From Akkermansia muciniphila (lineage in GTDB: Bacteria; Verrucomicrobiota; Verrucomicrobiia; Limisphaerales; BJHT01): 64,000 bases of DNA. The position numbers and the translations under genes were made by a program. The stretch is from assembly GCA_945861535.1 (NCBI GenBank), contig CAMAUZ010000011.1:52446-116445 (forward strand), given 5' to 3'. Positions 16,665 through 26,318 of the stretch are shown piece by piece. A model generated the notes under the pieces. That model worked only from the letters and a program-made list of their open reading frames with translations, made no database searches and had not been told where the DNA came from. The first letter of the stretch is position 1. The number at the start of each line of letters is the position of its first letter.

Positions 16665-18653
16665 ATGACCTTCGCCCACCCCCGCACCCTCTGGCTCCTC
16701 GCGCTCCTCGTCCCCGCGCTTATCTTCTTCCTCGTCTGGTCCTGGCGACGCAAGCAGGCCCTCATCGCCCGCTTCATCCACTCGCGCCTCGTCGAGGGAC
16801 TCCTCATCGGCGTCTCCCCCGCCCGCCAGAAGTTCCGCCTCACCCTCCTCGTCCTCTCCGTGATTCTGCTCATCCTCACCCTCGCCCGGCCGCAGTGGGG
16901 CTTCCGCTGGGAAGAAGCCAAACAGCGCGGCCTCGACATTCTCGTCGCCATCGACACCTCGCGCAGCATGCTCGCCGAGGACCTCAAACCCAACCGCCTC
17001 GAACGCGCCAAACTCGCCGCCCTCGACCTCCTCCAACTCTCCAAGAGCGACCGCCTCGGCCTCGTCGCCTTCGCCGGCACCGCCTTCCTCCAATGCCCGC
17101 TCACCCTCGACGAGGACGCTTTCAGCCAGAGCGTCAACGCCCTGCAAATCGGCATCATCCCCCAGGGCGGCACCGCCCTCGGCGAGACGATCGACACCTG
17201 CCTGAAAGCCTTCAAAGAAGAAGGCGACAACCACAAAGTCATCGTCCTCATCACCGACGGCGAAGACCACGAAGAAGGCGCCCTCGACGCCGCCAAACGC
17301 GCGCAAAAAGACGGCGTCCGCATCTTCACCCTCGGCATCGGCAGCACCGACGGCGAGCTGCTCCGCACCACCGGCGCCAATCAAAAACCCGAATTCATCC
17401 GCGACTCCGCCGGCAACATCGTCAAGTCCCGCCTCAACGAACGACTCCTCCAGCAAATCGCCGGCGCCGCCGACGGCTTCTACCTGTCCCTGCAAAACAC
17501 CAAGACCATCCAGATGCTCTACGACCGCGGCCTCGCCCCCCTGCCCCGCAAGGAAATCACCGACAAACTCGTCCGCCGCAGCCACGACCGCTTTCAAATC
17601 CCCCTCCTCCTCGCCCTCCTCTGCCTCGTCCTTGAAATCTTTTTCCCCGAGCGCCAAACCAACGCCACCCGCGCCCCCGCGCCCGCCAGCAACAGCGCGA
17701 GCGCCACCGTCGGCGGACCGTCCACCGCGATACGCGCAGCGGTAGCCCTGCTGCTCTGCCTCTTCGTGCCCGCCAGCCTCCTCGCCTCCCCCGCCAGCGC
17801 CCGCCGCGAGTACGAAAATGGCCGCTACACCGAAGCCCAAAAGGAATATCAGCGCCTCCTCGAGAAAAAGCCCGACGACGACCGCCTCCAGTACAACGCC
17901 GGCGCCGCCGCCTATTGCGCCGAAGATTACGAGACCGCCGCCAAACATTTCAGCACCGCCAAAACCTCCCGCGACCTCCAGCTTCAGCAACGCGCCTTCT
18001 ACAACCTCGCCAACACCCTCTTCCGCCGCGGCGAAAACAGCACCGAACCCGACGAGAAAACCACCGCTTGGGACGACGCCATCAAAAACTACGAAGGCGC
18101 GCTCAAGCTCAATCCGCAGGACAAGGACGCCGAATTCAACCGCGACCTCGTGAAACAGCGCCTCGAAGAACTCAAGAAACAGCAGCAGGAAAAACAAAAG
18201 CAGGACCAACAGAAAGACGGCAAAGACCCGAAAGACCAAAACGACCAGGGCAAACCCGACGACAAAAAAGACGGCCAGAACCAAGACAAACCGGATTCCT
18301 CCAAACCCGACCAGCAGAAACCCGGCGACGACAAATCGAAGGACCAGAAACCCGGCAAGGACGACAAGCAGGACCAGGACAAAGGCAAACCCGACGACCA
18401 GAAACAACCCGACAAACCCGAAGGCAAAAAACCCGACCAAGACCAGGCCGGCAAAAACCAATCCCCGCAAAAACCCGGCGACAAAGGCGATCCCGCCAAC
18501 GCCAAGCAGGGCGGCTCGCAACAAGCCATGCTCATGAATCCCGAACAGGCCAAGCAACTCCTCGACTCCCAAAAAGCCGAAGAAAAAGCCCTCATCTTCC
18601 AACCCGCGACCGCCAAGCCCAAGTCGTCCAACCGCCTCCTCAAAGACTGGTGA
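16665..18653 (+). CDS. VWA plus TPR membrane protein (BatB-BatC fusion)
   Basis: The 662-residue protein combines two Bat proteins. Residues 1-330 are a BatB-like module: N-terminal membrane segments, a VWA domain with MIDAS VAIDTSRSMLAEDLKP, DRLGLVAFAGTAF and LITDGEDHEEGA, and a further membrane helix near 310-325. After a second signal-like hydrophobic stretch (AAVALLLCLFVPASLLA) come TPR repeats (about 380-490). The tail of about 150 residues is low-complexity, dominated by K, D, Q, P and G, as in BatC. No Shine-Dalgarno sequence precedes the ATG; its leader is a family A repeat. It ends in a GTGA overlap with batD. Confidence 0.93.
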   Translation: MTFAHPRTLWLLALLVPALIFFLVWSWRRKQALIARFIHSRLVEGLLIGVSPARQKFRLTLLVLSVILLILTLARPQWGFRWEEAKQRGLDILVAIDTSRSMLAEDLKPNRLERAKLAALDLLQLSKSDRLGLVAFAGTAFLQCPLTLDEDAFSQSVNALQIGIIPQGGTALGETIDTCLKAFKEEGDNHKVIVLITDGEDHEEGALDAAKRAQKDGVRIFTLGIGSTDGELLRTTGANQKPEFIRDSAGNIVKSRLNERLLQQIAGAADGFYLSLQNTKTIQMLYDRGLAPLPRKEITDKLVRRSHDRFQIPLLLALLCLVLEIFFPERQTNATRAPAPASNSASATVGGPSTAIRAAVALLLCLFVPASLLASPASARREYENGRYTEAQKEYQRLLEKKPDDDRLQYNAGAAAYCAEDYETAAKHFSTAKTSRDLQLQQRAFYNLANTLFRRGENSTEPDEKTTAWDDAIKNYEGALKLNPQDKDAEFNRDLVKQRLEELKKQQQEKQKQDQQKDGKDPKDQNDQGKPDDKKDGQNQDKPDSSKPDQQKPGDDKSKDQKPGKDDKQDQDKGKPDDQKQPDKPEGKKPDQDQAGKNQSPQKPGDKGDPANAKQGGSQQAMLMNPEQAKQLLDSQKAEEKALIFQPATAKPKSSNRLLKDW

Positions 18654-20602
18654 ACGCCCCTCTGCCCGCAGCCCTTTCCTGTCCCGCAGGCGTCCTCGCC
18701 GGCGAGTTCCAGCGGCAACTCGCCGCCCGGACCTCCGGCATCGACGCACGCGCCGCAAACTTGCCAACGAAATTTTCCCGTCCCCATTCCTTTGCCGCCA
18801 TTCCTTTGCCAACTCCGGTCCCCGAAACCGTCCGCGTCGATCGTCGTGCCGCCTTCCCCCTCGCGCTCCTCACCTCCCTGCTGCTCCTCGTTCTCGCCCT
18901 TGCCCCCACGGCCTCCGCCGTCACCGTGAGCGCCACGCTCGAAGCCGAAACCCTTCGCCTTGGCGAAGCCACCACCCTCAACGTCACCAGCAACGGCGGC
19001 CGCCCTCGCGCCCTGCCCCGCATCACCGCGGTTCCCGGCCTCCAGTTCGGCTACGCCGGCGAGAGCCTCCAGACCACGATCATCAACGGTCAGGTTTCCC
19101 AGTCCTACACCTACGCCTTCCAGGTGCAGGCGCAGAAGGAAGGTCGCTACATCATCCCCCCCATCCAGATCGATATCGGCGGCCAGAGCGTCCCCACCGG
19201 CCCGCTCACCCTCACCGTCCTCGCCGCCAACAGCCGCGCGCCCGAGGCCAATTCCCTCGCCAAATTCGCCTTCCTCCGCCTCGTCGTTCCGAAAACCAAC
19301 CTCTTCGTCGGCGAAGTCTTCCCCATTGAAATCAAGCTCTTCGTCCAGTCCGCCCAAAACCTGCAAATCCCGCAGGCCATCGGCGACGGCTTCCGCTTCA
19401 CCCTCCTGCGCCCCACCTCCGCCCAAACCCGCGAGCAGCACGGCAACGCCATCTACAACGTCGTCACCTTCCGCACCGGCGCCATCGCCAGCCGCACGGG
19501 CATTGTTCCCCTCGCCTTTGAAACCGAACTCACCCTGATTCTCTATCAAGGGGCGGGCGGCATTTTTGGCGAACGCCGCCCGGTGAAAATTTCCACCGAC
19601 GTCGTCGCGCTGAACGTCTCCCCGCTCCCCGCCGCCAACGTCCCCGCCTCCTTCAACGGCGCGGTCGGCAGTTTCAATCTCACCATGCAGGCCAGCCCCA
19701 CCACCCTGGCCGTCGGCGACCCGCTCACCGTCCGCGTCCAGATCGCCGGCCGCGGCGAACTCGACGCCCTGCAACTCCCGCCCACCGCCGTCTGGCGCGA
19801 ATTCAAGACCTATCCCCCCACCAGCAAAGTCGAACTCACCGACCCCGTCGGCCTCGCCGGCGTGAAAAATTTCGAGATCATCGCCCTCCCCGAAAACGCC
19901 GAGGTCAAGGAACTCGCCCCGCTCGAGTTCAGCTTCTTCGATCCCGAACTGCGCGCCTATCGCACGCTCTACACCGCCAAATTCCCCCTCACCGTCCGCC
20001 CCGCCGTCATCAGCGCCCAGCAGCCCACCATCGTCACCGTCACCACCAACCGGACCTCCGACGCCCCGCCGCCGCCCCCGCCCGCACAAGACATCGTCCA
20101 CATCAAAACCCGCCCCGGCACCCTCGCCCTCGCGCGTCCGCCGCTCATCGAACAACCCCTCTTCCTCGCGCTTCAAGCCGTGCCGCTGCTCGCGTGGCTC
20201 ACGCTCCTGATCCGCCGACGCCACGCCGAAAACCTCGCCAACAACCCGCGCCGCAAGCGCGCCCTCCAGACCGATGCCCTGATAAAATCCGGCCTCCGCG
20301 AGGCCCGCGCGCTCGCCGCGCAAAACGAAACCCAGAGATTTTTCGCCACCATTTTCCGGTTGTTGCAGGAGCAGATCGGCGAACGCCTCGACCTCCCCGG
20401 CACCGCCATCACCGAGGAAGTTATCGAAGCCCGCCTCCGCCCCCGCGGCGCATCCGACGACCTTCTGAAAACGCTCCACGAACTCTTCCGCGCCTGCAAT
20501 CAGGCCCGCTACGCCCCGCAAGGCACCCGCGAAACGATGGCCGCCCTCCTGCCCCGCGTCGAAACCGCCCTCACCCACCTCCAGCAACTCCGCCCCGTCT
20601 GA
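18650..20602 (+). CDS. BatD-like protein (multiple Ig-like domains, oxygen tolerance)
   Basis: BatD proteins are large periplasmic beta-rich proteins of the Bat system. The GTG at 18650 overlaps the upstream stop (GTGA) and gives 650 residues. The first 55 or so residues are atypical; a real signal sequence FPLALLTSLLLLVLALAPTA follows, then VTVSATLEAETLRLGEATTL, the usual BatD beginning. A membrane helix lies near 510-530 (LFLALQAVPLLAWLTLLI) and a cytoplasmic helical domain closes the protein. A start nearer the signal peptide at a TTG cannot be excluded, so the N-terminus is uncertain while the family call is firm. Confidence 0.88.
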   Translation: MNAPLPAALSCPAGVLAGEFQRQLAARTSGIDARAANLPTKFSRPHSFAAIPLPTPVPETVRVDRRAAFPLALLTSLLLLVLALAPTASAVTVSATLEAETLRLGEATTLNVTSNGGRPRALPRITAVPGLQFGYAGESLQTTIINGQVSQSYTYAFQVQAQKEGRYIIPPIQIDIGGQSVPTGPLTLTVLAANSRAPEANSLAKFAFLRLVVPKTNLFVGEVFPIEIKLFVQSAQNLQIPQAIGDGFRFTLLRPTSAQTREQHGNAIYNVVTFRTGAIASRTGIVPLAFETELTLILYQGAGGIFGERRPVKISTDVVALNVSPLPAANVPASFNGAVGSFNLTMQASPTTLAVGDPLTVRVQIAGRGELDALQLPPTAVWREFKTYPPTSKVELTDPVGLAGVKNFEIIALPENAEVKELAPLEFSFFDPELRAYRTLYTAKFPLTVRPAVISAQQPTIVTVTTNRTSDAPPPPPPAQDIVHIKTRPGTLALARPPLIEQPLFLALQAVPLLAWLTLLIRRRHAENLANNPRRKRALQTDALIKSGLREARALAAQNETQRFFATIFRLLQEQIGERLDLPGTAITEEVIEARLRPRGASDDLLKTLHELFRACNQARYAPQGTRETMAALLPRVETALTHLQQLRPV

Positions 20603-20626
20603 CCCGCCCATGGAACCCCGCCGCAC

Positions 20627-20815
20627 TTTTCACGCATCGGAGCGCCGAGCATTTCTCGGCTCGAACCGTCCGCCTCCGACCGGGCCGAGCAATGCTCGGC
20701 GCTCCGCCTGACCCGCCCATGCAACCCCGCCGCACTTTTCACGCACCGGAGCGCCGAGCATCGCTCGGCGCGAACCGTCCGCCCGCGCCCAGGCCGAGCA
20801 ATGCTTGGCGCTCCC
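20627..20815. repeat. Duplicated hairpin repeat (GCCGAGCAATGCTCGGC type, family G)
   Basis: Two tandem copies of about 90 bp (around 20627-20710 and 20716-20815) each contain GGAGCGCCGAGCAT...GCTCGGCGCTCC arms and the shared sentence CCCGCCGCACTTTTCACGCA. A related hairpin lies at 34272-34300. It separates batD from the BatE-like gene. Confidence 0.75.
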
Positions 20816-20850
20816 GCTTCACTCCCGCCGCCGCTCAAGTCATCCCGGCG

Positions 20851-21702
20851 ATGATCACTCCCCACCCGCTGCTCGCGCTTCTCCACACCCTCACCCTCCT
20901 ACTCACGCTCTCTCACACATCCCTCTCCGCCGCGCCCGCGCCCACCGCACTTTCCAATTCATCCCTCGTCACCCCGACGTACCCGAGCGATCCGCTCTCT
21001 CCCGCCGCCCTGTTCGAGCACGCCAACAAACTCTACGAACAATCCCGCTACCTCGCCGCCACACAGACCTACCAACTCCTCCTGCAATCCGGCGCGGCCT
21101 CCGCCGAACTCCACTTCAACCTCGGCAACGCCCTTTTCAAAAACGGTCAGGTCGGCCAGTCCCTCTACCACTACCGCCTCGCCGAACGCCTCGCCCCGCG
21201 CGACCCCGACATCCGCGCCAACCTCCAGTTCGCCCGCAAAGTCGTGCGCGGAGGACTCCTCCCCGAAACCTCCTGGTGGCACCGCGCCCTTGCCACACTC
21301 ACGCTCGACGAATGGACCGCCCTCGCCGCCGCGTTCCTCTGGCTCTGGCTCCTCGCCCTCGCCGCCGGCCAATGGAGCGCCGACCTCCGCCGTGCGTTTG
21401 CCGGCTACACCGCCGCCGCCGGCCTCGCCGCACTCCTCGCCGCCACGCTGCTCGGCGCGGCCTGGAACCACCACCGCCGCAGCCAGACCGCCATCGTCGT
21501 CGTCCCCGAAGCCGTCGTCCGCTACGGCCCGCTCGAGGAATCCCAGAGTGCCTTCACCCTGCGCGACGGCTTCGAACTGGACGTGCTGGATGAAAAAGAT
21601 GGCTGGCTCCAAATCCTCGATGACACCCGCCGCGCCGGCTGGGTCCGCAAAGAACAAGTCCGCGTCCTCGCCCCCGCACCCCGGCGCGCGAGCGGCACGT
21701 AG
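20851..21702 (+). CDS. TPR and SH3-domain protein (BatE-like)
   Basis: This 283-residue protein has a signal sequence (LLALLHTLTLLLTLSHTSLS). Two TPR units follow (ALFEHANKLYEQSRYLAATQ and ELHFNLGNALFKNGQVGQSL), then two membrane helices (ALAAAFLWLWLLALAAG and AAGLAALLAATLLGAAW), and a C-terminal SH3-like domain ending DGWLQILDDTRRAGWVRKEQ. This is the BatE architecture and closes the operon that begins at moxR. The ATG at 20851 was chosen because the upstream extension of the same frame is only repeat sequence. Confidence 0.88.
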   Translation: MITPHPLLALLHTLTLLLTLSHTSLSAAPAPTALSNSSLVTPTYPSDPLSPAALFEHANKLYEQSRYLAATQTYQLLLQSGAASAELHFNLGNALFKNGQVGQSLYHYRLAERLAPRDPDIRANLQFARKVVRGGLLPETSWWHRALATLTLDEWTALAAAFLWLWLLALAAGQWSADLRRAFAGYTAAAGLAALLAATLLGAAWNHHRRSQTAIVVVPEAVVRYGPLEESQSAFTLRDGFELDVLDEKDGWLQILDDTRRAGWVRKEQVRVLAPAPRRASGT

Positions 21703-22399
21703 AAAATCAGTGGTGAAGCCGCAATCCATGGAGCGCGGTTGTGTCCGCCGAGGACCTGCCGCAGCGGCCCTGAAACCTCGCAGGGGCCGTTGAAATCAGC
21801 GGCGTCTCCTGCACCCAACCCGCTGCGGCTGGGTCTCCGCGCACACACCCGCCCTCCGCGCAAAATCCTCACGGCGCGCGAAAATTTTCCGAGCGCATTG
21901 CTGCGCGGCGAAGCCGCAGCCACGGCGGAGCACGGCCGATCCCCAGTCGCAGCGGCACCATCGGAACTCTCCTTTGATTTTCCCCGCATCTCCGCGAATG
22001 AGTAGCCGCTGCGAGCGGGGACGCCCGGTTCCCGTCCCGGAGGGACGCCGGAGGAAATTAGCCGGGGGGCAAGTCCGCCCCAGCGGACGCCGCCCCCGGA
22101 ACCCGAGCCACCTGGCTCCATGCCCCAGCGGGGCATCGAAGAAAAAGGCCTGCGGCGACGAGCGGTGGCGAAAAAACTGCGGGGAAAACGTCGCCAAGAA
22201 CTTCTTCGATGCCCCGCTGGGGCATGGCACGTTTGGCCGCGCAAACCGGGGGGCCGCGCCCGCTGTGCGGGCTTGCCCCCGGCTAATTTCCTCCGGTGTC
22301 CCTCCGGGACGAAGCACAAAGCGTTGGCGACAGTTCTTTCGTCGTCGGACAGCGGCCACGGCAGCGCAAAACCCTCGCACCGCACTCCAAACCGCCCCC
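21703..22399. repeat. Non-coding stretch of large nested inverted repeats
   Basis: No gene is supported. 21729-21850 holds a hairpin around GGAGCGCGGTTGTGTCCGCC (copy at 35280-35415). At 22033-22315 a large inverted element has outer arms GGAGGAAATTAGCCGGGGG and CCCCCGGCTAATTTCCTCC. Its inner arms are GCCCCAGCGGGGCATCGAAG and its inverse near 22205, itself a palindrome. Open frames across it have no family resemblance. Confidence 0.75.
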
Positions 22400-23881
22400 T
22401 CACTCATCCATCGCGCGCGAAATGCTCGACCGCGACTGCCGCCGCCCCCCGCGGAAGATGAGCACGATGAACCACCCGGCCACCGCCAGCAGCACGAGCC
22501 CGGCAAACAGAAAATGAACCGGCCGCGTGGTCGCCTCCGGCCGGATCAACGGCGGCACCGTCGCAAGTGTTTTGCCACCTGCATTCGTGACGCCGGCATT
22601 CCGCTTGGGCGCCTCGGGGATTCGTTCCGGCACCAGCGGTTTCCCCGGAGTCGCAACCGCCGGTGCAACGGCGGGTAGGCGCGCAGGAATCAGCGCGTTC
22701 GACGTGGCTGCGGGCGGCGGGTTTGGCGCCATCGCCGCCGGAGCACTCGGCGTCAACCGTGGGTTGGCGTTTTCGAGCGCAAACGACGGCGCGCTTTTCC
22801 GTGGAAAAATCGAGGTGGCGTTGGTCACGGTCCCGGTCGTCGCCGTCGCCAGCGGACTCAGGCGCGGCGGCACAATCGCCGAACCCGAATCCGCAGCAGG
22901 CAACGGCGGGAGTTGCGGTGGTGGCAACAACGCCGACTCCCCATTCGTGCGCGGCGCGGAAATGCGCAGCGCGGTCAGCGGGCTTTCGACCGCCTGCAAT
23001 GGCGTGGGAAAAACCGGCGCTGCTGCGGCGATCCCGAGGGCACCGTTCGTGGCCGACGCGGCAAACGGCGGGGCTAAAATATCGGTGATTCGCTCGCGCA
23101 CCAAAGTGGAGGGCGGGAGGACCGGCGGCAGCGGCGGCGCACCACCCGCCGTCGAGATGGCCGGCCGGACCACCGGTGCGGGCGGCGTGACGACCACACC
23201 CGCTGGCACGATTCTCCCTGACGCCGCCGCCGCGGAATTCCCAGCCGCCGCAACCGACGCTGCTTTCGAAACCAGCTCGGGCAGCACGATTTCCTCACGG
23301 CCCGCCGTCACCGCCGCATTCTCGATCTGCCGGTTCACGCAGCGCAGCGTGGTCACAAAGGGGAGCCGGGCTTTGCGCAGTTCCTCGCCGCGCCGGAGAT
23401 ACACCTTGTTGATTTCGACATCGAAGGGCGTGCCCACCATGGGCGACTCGCCATTGGAAATCAGCACGACCGTGAGCGGATCGGTCGCGCGCATGGCGAT
23501 GAACATTTCCCGCAGCGCCAGATCCGCGCGCACCGGCTTGGTGAAACGCTGATTCTGGATGTAAACTCGCGCCTCGGTCGCGCGCTGGGCGGCCTGGTCG
23601 GGCTGCCACACCCGGTTGGGAAAATCGAATTGAAACGGCTCCTCGTTGAAATGCCACAGCGCAAACGAATCGCCGGGCCGCATCAGGCCGGAAACCCCCG
23701 ACTCCACCAACCCCGCCACCGTCGCCGCGGTGCCGGACGAAATTCGCGCCATACCCTTGGACGACTCGACAAAGAACAGAAAGCGGCACGGCGGCGGGCC
23801 GGTAATGGGGGATTCCTGGGCCTGGCCCGCGCTGATCGCCAGCGTCGCGACGAGGAGAAAAAAGGTGGGCAGCGTTTTCAT
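22400..23881 (-). CDS. Secreted VWA-like protein with Pro/Ala-rich region and C-terminal anchor
   Basis: The 493-residue protein begins with a signal peptide (MKTLPTFFLLVATLAISAG). The domain that follows (about 30-210) looks like a von Willebrand A fold: CRFLFFVESSKGMARI where a MIDAS would stand, DSFALWHFNEEP, and LTVVLISNGESP. The MIDAS is degenerate, with glutamate in place of the first aspartate and glycine for the last serine. Residues 215-440 are rich in A, P and T and probably extended. A C-terminal helix (HFLFAGLVLLAVAGWFIVLI) followed by RGGRRQSR anchors it. It faces the Bat operon and may be functionally linked, but that is inference. Confidence 0.75.
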   Translation of the reverse strand: MKTLPTFFLLVATLAISAGQAQESPITGPPPCRFLFFVESSKGMARISSGTAATVAGLVESGVSGLMRPGDSFALWHFNEEPFQFDFPNRVWQPDQAAQRATEARVYIQNQRFTKPVRADLALREMFIAMRATDPLTVVLISNGESPMVGTPFDVEINKVYLRRGEELRKARLPFVTTLRCVNRQIENAAVTAGREEIVLPELVSKAASVAAAGNSAAAASGRIVPAGVVVTPPAPVVRPAISTAGGAPPLPPVLPPSTLVRERITDILAPPFAASATNGALGIAAAAPVFPTPLQAVESPLTALRISAPRTNGESALLPPPQLPPLPAADSGSAIVPPRLSPLATATTGTVTNATSIFPRKSAPSFALENANPRLTPSAPAAMAPNPPPAATSNALIPARLPAVAPAVATPGKPLVPERIPEAPKRNAGVTNAGGKTLATVPPLIRPEATTRPVHFLFAGLVLLAVAGWFIVLIFRGGRRQSRSSISRAMDE

Positions 23882-23888
23882 GATGCAA

Positions 23889-24359
23889 TCAATGGGGGCG
23901 GTGAAACCGGTGGCGTTCGCGGCGATTCAAGTGTTCGAGATCGAGCTTCATTTCGCCCAGCATGGACTTGAGATCACCAATGAAGACGGCGCAGCCGGCG
24001 GTCATGCCGCCGAGACTGAGGATCGTGGAGCGCTCGGCATTGTCATCGGTCACCACCAGCACGTCGCCGAAATCCAGCAGCCGGTGCGTCGCGCGCTCGA
24101 TCAGGTCGTCGGCCGTGCGGCCCGCCGGCGAGTAGAGGATTTCCATCTCGGGGCGCGACGGGATTTTGGGCGTGCCGGCCGGGGCGTTGGTGCCGTCGAA
24201 CACCACCGTCATCGGCGTGCCGATGGCGTCCTGATACTGCGTGAGCCAGTGGACCAGCTCGTCGCGCGCCGCCGCCGAGTGCCGCGGCTGCCGCGGCGCC
24301 ACCTCCGGCCACGCGTGCAACAGGCTGAAGCCATCGACCAGTATGCGTACCAAAGCCAC
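23889..24359 (-). CDS. NYN domain protein (YacP/Rae1-like ribonuclease)
   Basis: The 156-residue protein matches the YacP-like NYN (PIN-like) family. It begins MALVRILVDGFSLLHAWPEV with the first acidic residue in LVDG, continues with MTVVFDGTNAP, and has RTADDLIERATHRL and VLVVTDDNAERS, which carry the remaining acidic metal ligands. The Bacillus member Rae1 is a ribosome-associated endoribonuclease; whether this one has the same role is not shown. The start lies 7 bp upstream in transcription terms of nothing else; the VWA-like gene follows after 7 bp and may be cotranscribed. Confidence 0.85.
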   Translation of the reverse strand: MALVRILVDGFSLLHAWPEVAPRQPRHSAAARDELVHWLTQYQDAIGTPMTVVFDGTNAPAGTPKIPSRPEMEILYSPAGRTADDLIERATHRLLDFGDVLVVTDDNAERSTILSLGGMTAGCAVFIGDLKSMLGEMKLDLEHLNRRERHRFHRPH

Positions 24360-24772
24360 GCGCGGACGCTACCCGCCGCGCGGTTCCTTGAGAATTTCAT
24401 TTTTCGCCACCGCCCGCCCGGCATACGCTCCGCCGCCGCGAATGAAATCGCCGTTCCTGAAATTGTAATGCTCCACAGCCACCCAACGCCGGACGCGTCC
24501 GCGCACGGTCCTCGTAGCGCAGGTTTCCAAACCTGCTGTATCGCCGATTTCCAAATCGGCGGCGGTCGCGGGCTCGCGAACGCGTGCGAGCAGCCGCGGC
24601 GGTTTCGGTGGGCGGACAGCCCGCGGGTTTGGAAACCCGCGATACAGCAGACTTGGAAGTCTGCGCTACGCGGCGGCAACGCGCGGCTGCGCCTCCCAAC
24701 AATCACCGCAGTCCCCGCCAGCGCCCGCCGGGTGGCGGATGTCCGCGTCCCTACGCTCCTCACATTATCCGC
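24360..24772. repeat. Divergent intergenic stretch with family B cruciform
   Basis: Family B copies at 24513-24562 and, inverted, 24618-24670. Each half contains two hairpins (CAGGTTTCCAAACCTG and CCGATTTCCAAATCGG types) joined by CTGTATCG, so the whole can fold into a cruciform. It lies between the divergent NYN and CobW genes; no promoter motif is convincing. Confidence 0.75.
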
Positions 24773-25852
24773 ATGAAAATCAAAGACCGCGTCCCCGTCA
24801 CCGTGCTCACCGGCTTCCTCGGGGCCGGCAAGACAACCCTGCTCAACCATCTTCTCAGCCAGCCCCACGGCTACAAATGCGCCATCATCATCAATGAATT
24901 CGGCGCGCTGAGCATCGACCACCAGCTCGTGGTCGGCGTGGATGAAGAGATCATCGAACTCAAAAACGGCTGCCTCTGCTGCCGCGTGCGCAGCGACCTG
25001 GTATCGAGCCTCACCAACCTGTTCAAGAAGCAGAAGCGCTTTGATTACGTGCTGATCGAGACCACCGGCCTCGCCGCCCCAAGCCCGATCGCGCACACGT
25101 TTTCGCTGCCCGACTTGAAACGGCAGTTGCGTCTCGACGGCATCGTCACGGTCGTGGACGCGCGGCATGTGGAGCAGGAACTCGCGGCCGCGCCCGAGGC
25201 CACGGCGCAGATCGCGTTCGCTGACGTGCTGTTGCTCAACAAGACCGACCTCCTCCCCGCGCCCGAACTCGATCGCCTCGAGGCGCGGCTACGCCGGATG
25301 AACCCGCTGGCCCGCATCCACCGCACCGAACGCTCGCGCATCGACGTGCGCCAACTGCTGAATCTGAAGGCGCGCGAAGTGACCGCGCCGCTCGTGTTTC
25401 CCACCGCGCCGCCCGCCGCGCACGTCCACGACGAACACTGCGGACACGATCATTCCCATGACCACGACCACGCGCACGAGCACGACGCCGACTGCCAGGA
25501 TCCGACGCACGATCACGGGCACCACGACGCGCCGAAACCGATCCACGACGAAAGCGTGCGCTCGTTTGCCTTCACCGAGGAACGTCCGCTGGATCTCAAG
25601 AAAGCCGAGGCCTGGCTCAGCGAATTGCTCGGCAAAATGGGCGAAAACATCTATCGCTCCAAAGGCATCCTCTACATCAAGGGCGAACCCAAGCGCGTGG
25701 TGTTTCAAGGCGTGCAGATGATGTTCGAGGCCCAGCCCGACCGGCTGTGGAATATCGGCGAGCCGCGCCTCAACCAGCTCGTCTTCATCGGCAAGGACCT
25801 CGACGAGACGGCCATTCGACAGGGCTTTCTCGCGTGTCTGGCCGCGGGCTGA
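24773..25852 (+). CDS. CobW/ZNG-type GTPase metallochaperone
   Basis: This G3E-family GTPase of 359 residues probably delivers zinc or another metal to client proteins. Motifs are Walker [10 protein letters not shown] (14-22), the metal-binding CxCC motif [12 protein letters not shown] (Cys67, 69, 70), IETTGLAAP, and the base-recognition LLNKTDLL. A histidine-rich insertion (near 220-260, [20 protein letters not shown]) precedes the CobW C-terminal domain ([19 protein letters not shown]). The ATG at 24773 is the first that matches the family; the upstream open part crosses a repeat. No zinc-uptake regulator or Zur site is visible. Confidence 0.93.
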   Translation: MKIKDRVPVTVLTGFLGAGKTTLLNHLLSQPHGYKCAIIINEFGALSIDHQLVVGVDEEIIELKNGCLCCRVRSDLVSSLTNLFKKQKRFDYVLIETTGLAAPSPIAHTFSLPDLKRQLRLDGIVTVVDARHVEQELAAAPEATAQIAFADVLLLNKTDLLPAPELDRLEARLRRMNPLARIHRTERSRIDVRQLLNLKAREVTAPLVFPTAPPAAHVHDEHCGHDHSHDHDHAHEHDADCQDPTHDHGHHDAPKPIHDESVRSFAFTEERPLDLKKAEAWLSELLGKMGENIYRSKGILYIKGEPKRVVFQGVQMMFEAQPDRLWNIGEPRLNQLVFIGKDLDETAIRQGFLACLAAG

Positions 25853-25894
25853 TCGGCCGCAGCGCCGGCCGCACGCCGGACATTTTTTGCACGC

Positions 25895-26275
25895 ATGAAC
25901 CCGCCGCCCGATCCCGCCGCCGCCGCGCGCAACCCGGCTGCGAATGACGCCGCTGCGAGTGATGCCGCCGAGGTCGAGCAGCCCCTCCCGGCCCCGGCGG
26001 TGCAGCGGGCGATTCGTTGCCGGATGCTCTGCCTCCTGTGGGTTTTCCCGACCACCGGAGCCTCGGTGGTTCTCATCAACGACGCGCGCCGCTGGTTGCA
26101 ACCCGCGGCGGCGGGCCGCGAATGGCCGGGCCTCGAAAGCTGGCTGGCCCTCGTGTTGGTGCTGGCGCACGTCGTCCTCGGCGTGCTCGCGTGGCGTTCG
26201 CGGCGCGACCATCCCGGCACCGGCGCGTCCCCGCCAGCGACGACGGATCCCTGCCTTCAGGATTCGAGATTCTAG
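25895..26275 (+). CDS. Small two-helix membrane protein of unknown function
   Basis: The 126-residue protein has no recognised family. The N-terminal 40 residues are Ala/Pro-rich, two likely membrane helices follow (CRMLCLLWVFPTTGASVVL and WLALVLVLAHVVLGVLAW), and the tail is short and basic, then acidic. It starts 42 bp after the CobW gene and ends 43 bp before the FmdB-type gene. GC-rich composition makes long frames easy here, so confidence that it is a real gene is moderate. Confidence 0.5.
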   Translation: MNPPPDPAAAARNPAANDAAASDAAEVEQPLPAPAVQRAIRCRMLCLLWVFPTTGASVVLINDARRWLQPAAAGREWPGLESWLALVLVLAHVVLGVLAWRSRRDHPGTGASPPATTDPCLQDSRF

Positions 26276-26318
26276 GTTCCGGCTTTGCAACCCACACCGC
26301 CTCAGCAACAGTCGTCCC

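Noticed and set aside
18089..20626. Open frame of 845 codons on the minus strand opposite the BatB/C and BatD genes
   Set aside because: Glycine/glutamate/aspartate-rich shadow composition and no recognisable motif; the plus-strand genes have clear domains.
23889..24359. Toxin of a toxin-antitoxin pair (NYN/PIN-like)
   Set aside because: Sequence matches YacP/Rae1-type proteins and no small antitoxin gene is next to it.
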